NCBI GenBank assembly: GCA_003554115.1
Contig: PWFE01000093.1
Coordinates: 1-9,266, forward strand
DNA: 9,266 nt
Reading direction: 5' to 3'
Source of the DNA: Haloferacaceae archaeon
Lineage (GTDB): Archaea > Halobacteriota > Halobacteria > Halobacteriales > Haloferacaceae
In this document: positions 6,209 to 9,266 of the stretch, in pieces
How the letters are laid out: every line of letters starts with the position of its first letter
Numbering within the stretch: position 1 is the first letter of the stretch
Position numbers and translations under genes: made by a program
Notes under the pieces: model-generated
What the model saw: only the letters and a program-made list of their open reading frames with translations
Told to the model about the DNA's origin: nothing
Database searches by the model: none

Positions 6209-6949
6209 ATGACCACAGTCACCGTCTGGAACGAGTACCGACATGAACGAGAGAGCGATACCGTCGCCGAGATCTACCCTGATGGTATCCACACCGTCAT
6301 CGCCGATTCGCTCGACAAGGCTGGCTTCGAGACCCAAACTGCAACACTCGACGAACCAGACCATGGCCTGAGCGAGCAAGTGCTGGCTGACACTGACGTA
6401 CTGACTTGGTGGGGCCATGCCGCCCATGAGGAGGTCCGTGATGAGATCGTCGACCGCGTCCACGAGCACGTACTTGACGGAATGGGACTCATCGTCCTGC
6501 ACTCGGGACACTACTCGAAGATATTTAAGCGACTGATGGGCACCAGCTGTTCGCTGAAATGGCGCGAAGCCGCCGAACGAGAGCGCCTCTGGGTTGTCGA
6601 ACCGAGCCACCCCATCACTGAAGGAATTGATGAATACATCGAACTCGAAGAGGCCGAAATGTACGGCGAGCGGTTCGATGTCCCCGCACCGGAGACGCTC
6701 GTTTTTACCTCGTGGTTCGAAGGCGGTGAGGTGTTCCGCTCGGGCTGTTGTTACCGCCGCGGCAACGGCCGGATATTCTATTTTCGGCCGGGCCACGAAA
6801 CCTACCCAATCTACCACACTGAGGCCGTCCAGCAGGTGCTCGCTAACGCTGTCGATTGGGCCGCGCCGGGCGACGGACCAACGCCGACGTTCGGCAACTA
6901 TCAGCCTCACGAAGATATCGATCTCAGCGACGACCGAACCGTCCACTAA
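6209..6949 (+). CDS. ThuA-like (trehalose-utilisation family) protein
   Basis: A 246-residue protein with the ThuA fold, related to class I glutamine amidotransferases. Rhizobial ThuA takes part in trehalose and related disaccharide catabolism (3-keto sugars); the haloarchaeal substrate is unknown. Seen: N-terminal [10 protein letters not shown] (4-13), [13 protein letters not shown] (21-33), strand [14 protein letters not shown] (63-76), [16 protein letters not shown] (88-103), LKWRE (116-120), VEPSHPIT (130-137), [28 protein letters not shown] (165-192, conserved core) and RPGHETYP (193-200), then a Pro-rich tail. The length is typical. GGTGA (6201-6205) three bases before the ATG is a possible Shine-Dalgarno site, suggesting a leadered transcript. 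No sugar transporter or dehydrogenase is beside it, although a glycoside-hydrolase-like gene lies about 200 bases past its end on the opposite strand. Confidence 0.9.
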   Translation: MTTVTVWNEYRHERESDTVAEIYPDGIHTVIADSLDKAGFETQTATLDEPDHGLSEQVLADTDVLTWWGHAAHEEVRDEIVDRVHEHVLDGMGLIVLHSGHYSKIFKRLMGTSCSLKWREAAERERLWVVEPSHPITEGIDEYIELEEAEMYGERFDVPAPETLVFTSWFEGGEVFRSGCCYRRGNGRIFYFRPGHETYPIYHTEAVQQVLANAVDWAAPGDGPTPTFGNYQPHEDIDLSDDRTVH

Positions 6950-6997
6950 TCGGCTGTCGGCGTGGTAGCTAAGTGTGTGGGAAGCCTATGGATTCCA

Positions 6998-7123
6998 ATG
7001 AGCTCAGACGACGACGCGGGCAGCGAAGCCGGCTTAACGCTGATGTTCGCACTGGGTGGCGTTGCACTGCTGATTTTTCTGGCTGGAATCGGCGTTATTT
7101 GGTTCATAAGCTACGGCGGTTGA
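6998..7123 (+). CDS. 41-residue single-span membrane miniprotein
   Basis: A short open frame of 41 codons plus TGA. The protein begins MSSDDDAGSEAG (acidic, 1-12), continues with one hydrophobic span of about 25 residues (13-38, rich in Leu, Ile, Val, Gly and Phe) and ends ISYGG. The acidic N-terminus followed by a single helix is a common layout for haloarchaeal membrane miniproteins. The codon pattern is typical of the window (GC-rich third positions, GAC for Asp), while the longer overlapping frame from 6973 is Arg-rich and implausible. It fills the space between the ThuA-like gene (49 bases upstream) and the convergent TIM-barrel gene (22 bases downstream). No clear promoter of its own; it may be cotranscribed with the ThuA-like gene. 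Function unknown. Confidence 0.7.
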   Translation: MSSDDDAGSEAGLTLMFALGGVALLIFLAGIGVIWFISYGG

Positions 7124-7134
7124 TCGTTTCCTCG

Positions 7135-7149
7135 GTAGTCGTCGGCTAC
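7135..7149. repeat. Imperfect palindrome across the TIM-barrel gene stop codon
   Basis: GTAGTCGTCGGCTAC has 4-base outer arms (GTAG/CTAC) and further partial pairing inside. The stop codon of the minus-strand gene (7146-7148) lies in it. Its first 14 bases match 13 of 14 bases at 4497-4510, before cobT. Confidence 0.35.
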
Positions 7150-8006
7150 TCCGGGCCGTACTCCTTTCCAGCCCGCTCATCAGCGTTTTTTCGGCGGATC
7201 GCTGCCGAAGCTTGGGCGGCATCGTAGCCAAACAGTACGTCGACAGCGTACGCATCGGCGACTTCGGCGGCATGAATCAGGTTGTCGACATCCACGTCGA
7301 CCGCGTACAGCTCGATTGAAAAGGGCGTCTCCGGCTCCCGGCCATCGAGGTCGTAGGAACCACCTAACGCGCTGCGAAAGCCGCGGGCGATGGTTTCAAG
7401 CCAGTAGGTGGTGCCATACTCGAGATCATACAGCGGAACAACGAACTCGTCGACGTACTCACTGAGTGCGTCGAGATCCAAGCCGGCTCGCTCGTAGAGA
7501 TGGCCCGGATACGGGTCCGGATACAGGGTGAGATACAGCCGTCCCGGGACGCGCTCGCGGGCTTCGGCGACAAAGTCGGTGATTACTGCGGCGCGCCATG
7601 CTGTCCACGACTCGAATGTGCTGTCGGCGAATCGCTGTTCACACCGCTCGCAGTGACAGTAGCCTTCGCGCGGAAAGCCAACGTCGTCGAGCCGGACATC
7701 ATCGTGTCTGGCTGCGCAGTCCTCGACGATCTCAATCAGTCCCTCGCGATAGGCGTCGTGGGTTGGACAGATGTAGGCCCAATCGAAGTAGGTTCTATCA
7801 CGCGTTGCCTCTCGGCCTTCGCGGTCGACGGGGACCATCTCGGGATTGTCGCCCGCCGCGGCGTTGTCACCGAAACACGATATCATGTTGACTGCGCCGG
7901 CGATCGGCTCGGCTGGACGACCGGTGACATCTTTTACTTCATAAAAAGCGCGATCGAACTCCGGCCACTCGGTTTCAGGGACGTTTCGGGTGACTACCCC
8001 GTACAT
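7146..8006 (-). CDS. TIM-barrel, glycoside-hydrolase-like protein with a CxCxxC cluster
   Basis: A 286-residue protein resembling the barrel of putative glycoside hydrolases of unknown specificity. Seen: an N-terminal part with AGAVNMISCFGD (36-47), YFDWAYICPTHDAYREGLIEIVED (73-96), then VRLDDVGFP (104-112) with two adjacent Asp at a strand end, as expected for barrel active sites. A Cys cluster follows, Cys117-x-Cys119-x-x-Cys122, then RFADSTFESW, RLYLTLYPDPYPGHLYE (156-172), VDEFVVPLYDLEYGTTYWLE (185-204) and a final strand-helix FSIELYAVDVDVDN. Related proteins often have a YCYCxxC-like segment after the strand-end Asp. No signal peptide, so probably cytoplasmic. The ATG at 8006 follows an AT-rich box by 29 bases. 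Carbohydrate activity is inferred; catalytic residues are unproven. It might also be a radical- or metal-linked barrel, given the cysteines. Confidence 0.7.
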   Translation of the reverse strand: MYGVVTRNVPETEWPEFDRAFYEVKDVTGRPAEPIAGAVNMISCFGDNAAAGDNPEMVPVDREGREATRDRTYFDWAYICPTHDAYREGLIEIVEDCAARHDDVRLDDVGFPREGYCHCERCEQRFADSTFESWTAWRAAVITDFVAEARERVPGRLYLTLYPDPYPGHLYERAGLDLDALSEYVDEFVVPLYDLEYGTTYWLETIARGFRSALGGSYDLDGREPETPFSIELYAVDVDVDNLIHAAEVADAYAVDVLFGYDAAQASAAIRRKNADERAGKEYGPE

Positions 8007-8029
8007 ATCCGAGCGTTGGCTGGCCGTCT

Positions 8030-8040
8030 GTGTAAGTGTT
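8030..8040 (-). promoter_or_regulatory. Possible TATA box for the TIM-barrel gene
   Basis: On the minus strand AACACTTACAC is centred about 29 bases before the ATG at 8006. It starts 12 bases after the stop of the upstream miniprotein gene, so read-through from that gene is also possible. Confidence 0.35.
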
Positions 8041-8051
8041 CGTTCTCCGGG

Positions 8052-8156
8052 CTACTCGTCGAGTTCGACTTCGACGGGTTCAGTATCGCCCGAAAACAGG
8101 GCGTACGCGAGGACGACAACGAGCAGGACGGCGATCAGTTTCGCTTTCGTAGACAT
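8052..8156 (-). CDS. 34-residue membrane-anchored miniprotein
   Basis: A short protein of 34 residues: a basic start MSTKAK, one hydrophobic span (about 7-21, LIAVLLVVVLAYALF) and an acidic C-terminus (GDTEPVEVELDE). Positive N-terminus, helix and acidic tail suggest an anchored protein with its tail outside the cell, or an uncleaved signal anchor. No lipobox Cys is present. The frame stays open upstream into the region antisense-frame to pyrI, but the ATG at 8156 is supported by a strong TATA-like box 27 bases before it. It lies 43 bases after pyrI and 45 bases before the TIM-barrel gene. Unrecognised function. Confidence 0.72.
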   Translation of the reverse strand: MSTKAKLIAVLLVVVLAYALFSGDTEPVEVELDE

Positions 8157-8179
8157 ACACAATCGAACGGGTGGCTGGG

Positions 8180-8187
8180 TTAAAATT
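8180..8187 (-). promoter_or_regulatory. TATA box for the 34-residue miniprotein
   Basis: AATTTTAA on the minus strand is the most AT-rich element in this part of the window and is centred 27 bases before the ATG at 8156, an ideal leaderless layout. It also provides a TTTT run 13-20 bases after the pyrI stop that could end the pyr transcript. Confidence 0.65.
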
Positions 8188-8199
8188 CTTTCCAGCAGG

Positions 8200-9266
<1,067 letters not shown>

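Noticed and set aside
6089..6946. A 285-residue minus-strand frame opposite the ThuA-like gene
   Set aside because: It is antisense to a clearly conserved protein; long antisense frames are common in GC-rich haloarchaeal genes, and no family was recognised in the translation.
6973..7227. An 84-residue Arg-rich frame overlapping the 41-residue miniprotein
   Set aside because: Basic, Arg-rich composition is atypical for a haloarchaeon and the frame overlaps the end of the convergent TIM-barrel gene; the shorter frame from 6998 has a clean membrane helix.
7500..8183. A 227-residue plus-strand frame opposite the TIM-barrel gene
   Set aside because: It runs antisense to two genes with good codon use and across the miniprotein gene; no domain is visible.

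Overview
The window looks like ordinary chromosome from a halophilic archaeon (class Halobacteria). The predicted proteins are strongly acidic and rich in Asp, Glu, Val and Thr. GTCGAC-type codon pairs (Val-Asp) are frequent. Several genes start with an ATG about 25-29 bases after an AT-rich TATA-like box, the usual pattern for leaderless haloarchaeal transcripts. A Tat-type lipoprotein signal and DUF151, TraB and M50 proteins of haloarchaeal style agree with this. I cannot name the genus from sequence alone.

Left part (1-3932): a minus-strand pair, a multi-membrane-span TraB-family protein followed with a 4-base ATGA overlap by a site-2-protease-like M50 metalloprotease that runs off the left edge. 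A bifunctional-nuclease (DUF151) gene reads away from this pair and converges, 21 bases apart, on a Tat-exported lipoprotein of the HtrA/DegP serine protease type. Two membrane or surface proteases and a TraB protein lie close together, which suggests (inference only) an envelope protein-quality or signalling neighbourhood.

Middle part (3933-6949): divergent from htrA is a small acidic protein of unknown function, then a full-length CobT of the bacterial type (nucleotide-loop assembly of cobamides) with no other cobamide gene in view. CobT converges on a UspA-fold protein whose nucleotide-binding loop is degenerate. Divergent from that is a ThuA-like protein.

Right part (6950-9266): a 41-residue single-span membrane protein, missing from simple long-ORF calling, converges on a TIM-barrel, glycoside-hydrolase-like protein with a Cys-x-Cys-x-x-Cys cluster. 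Next come a 34-residue membrane-anchored miniprotein with a very clear promoter, then pyrI and pyrB, the regulatory and catalytic chains of aspartate transcarbamoylase, overlapping by ATGA. pyrB is cut by the right edge.

No rRNA, tRNA, CRISPR, insertion sequence or integrase was seen, and no intergenic gap exceeds about 175 bases. The window is gene-dense and mostly housekeeping. The points most worth a second look are the membrane block inserted inside the TraB domain and its coupling to the M50 protease, the Pro-Glu insert in the HtrA PDZ domain, the bacterial-type CobT, the two miniproteins, and a recurring short palindrome at gene ends.
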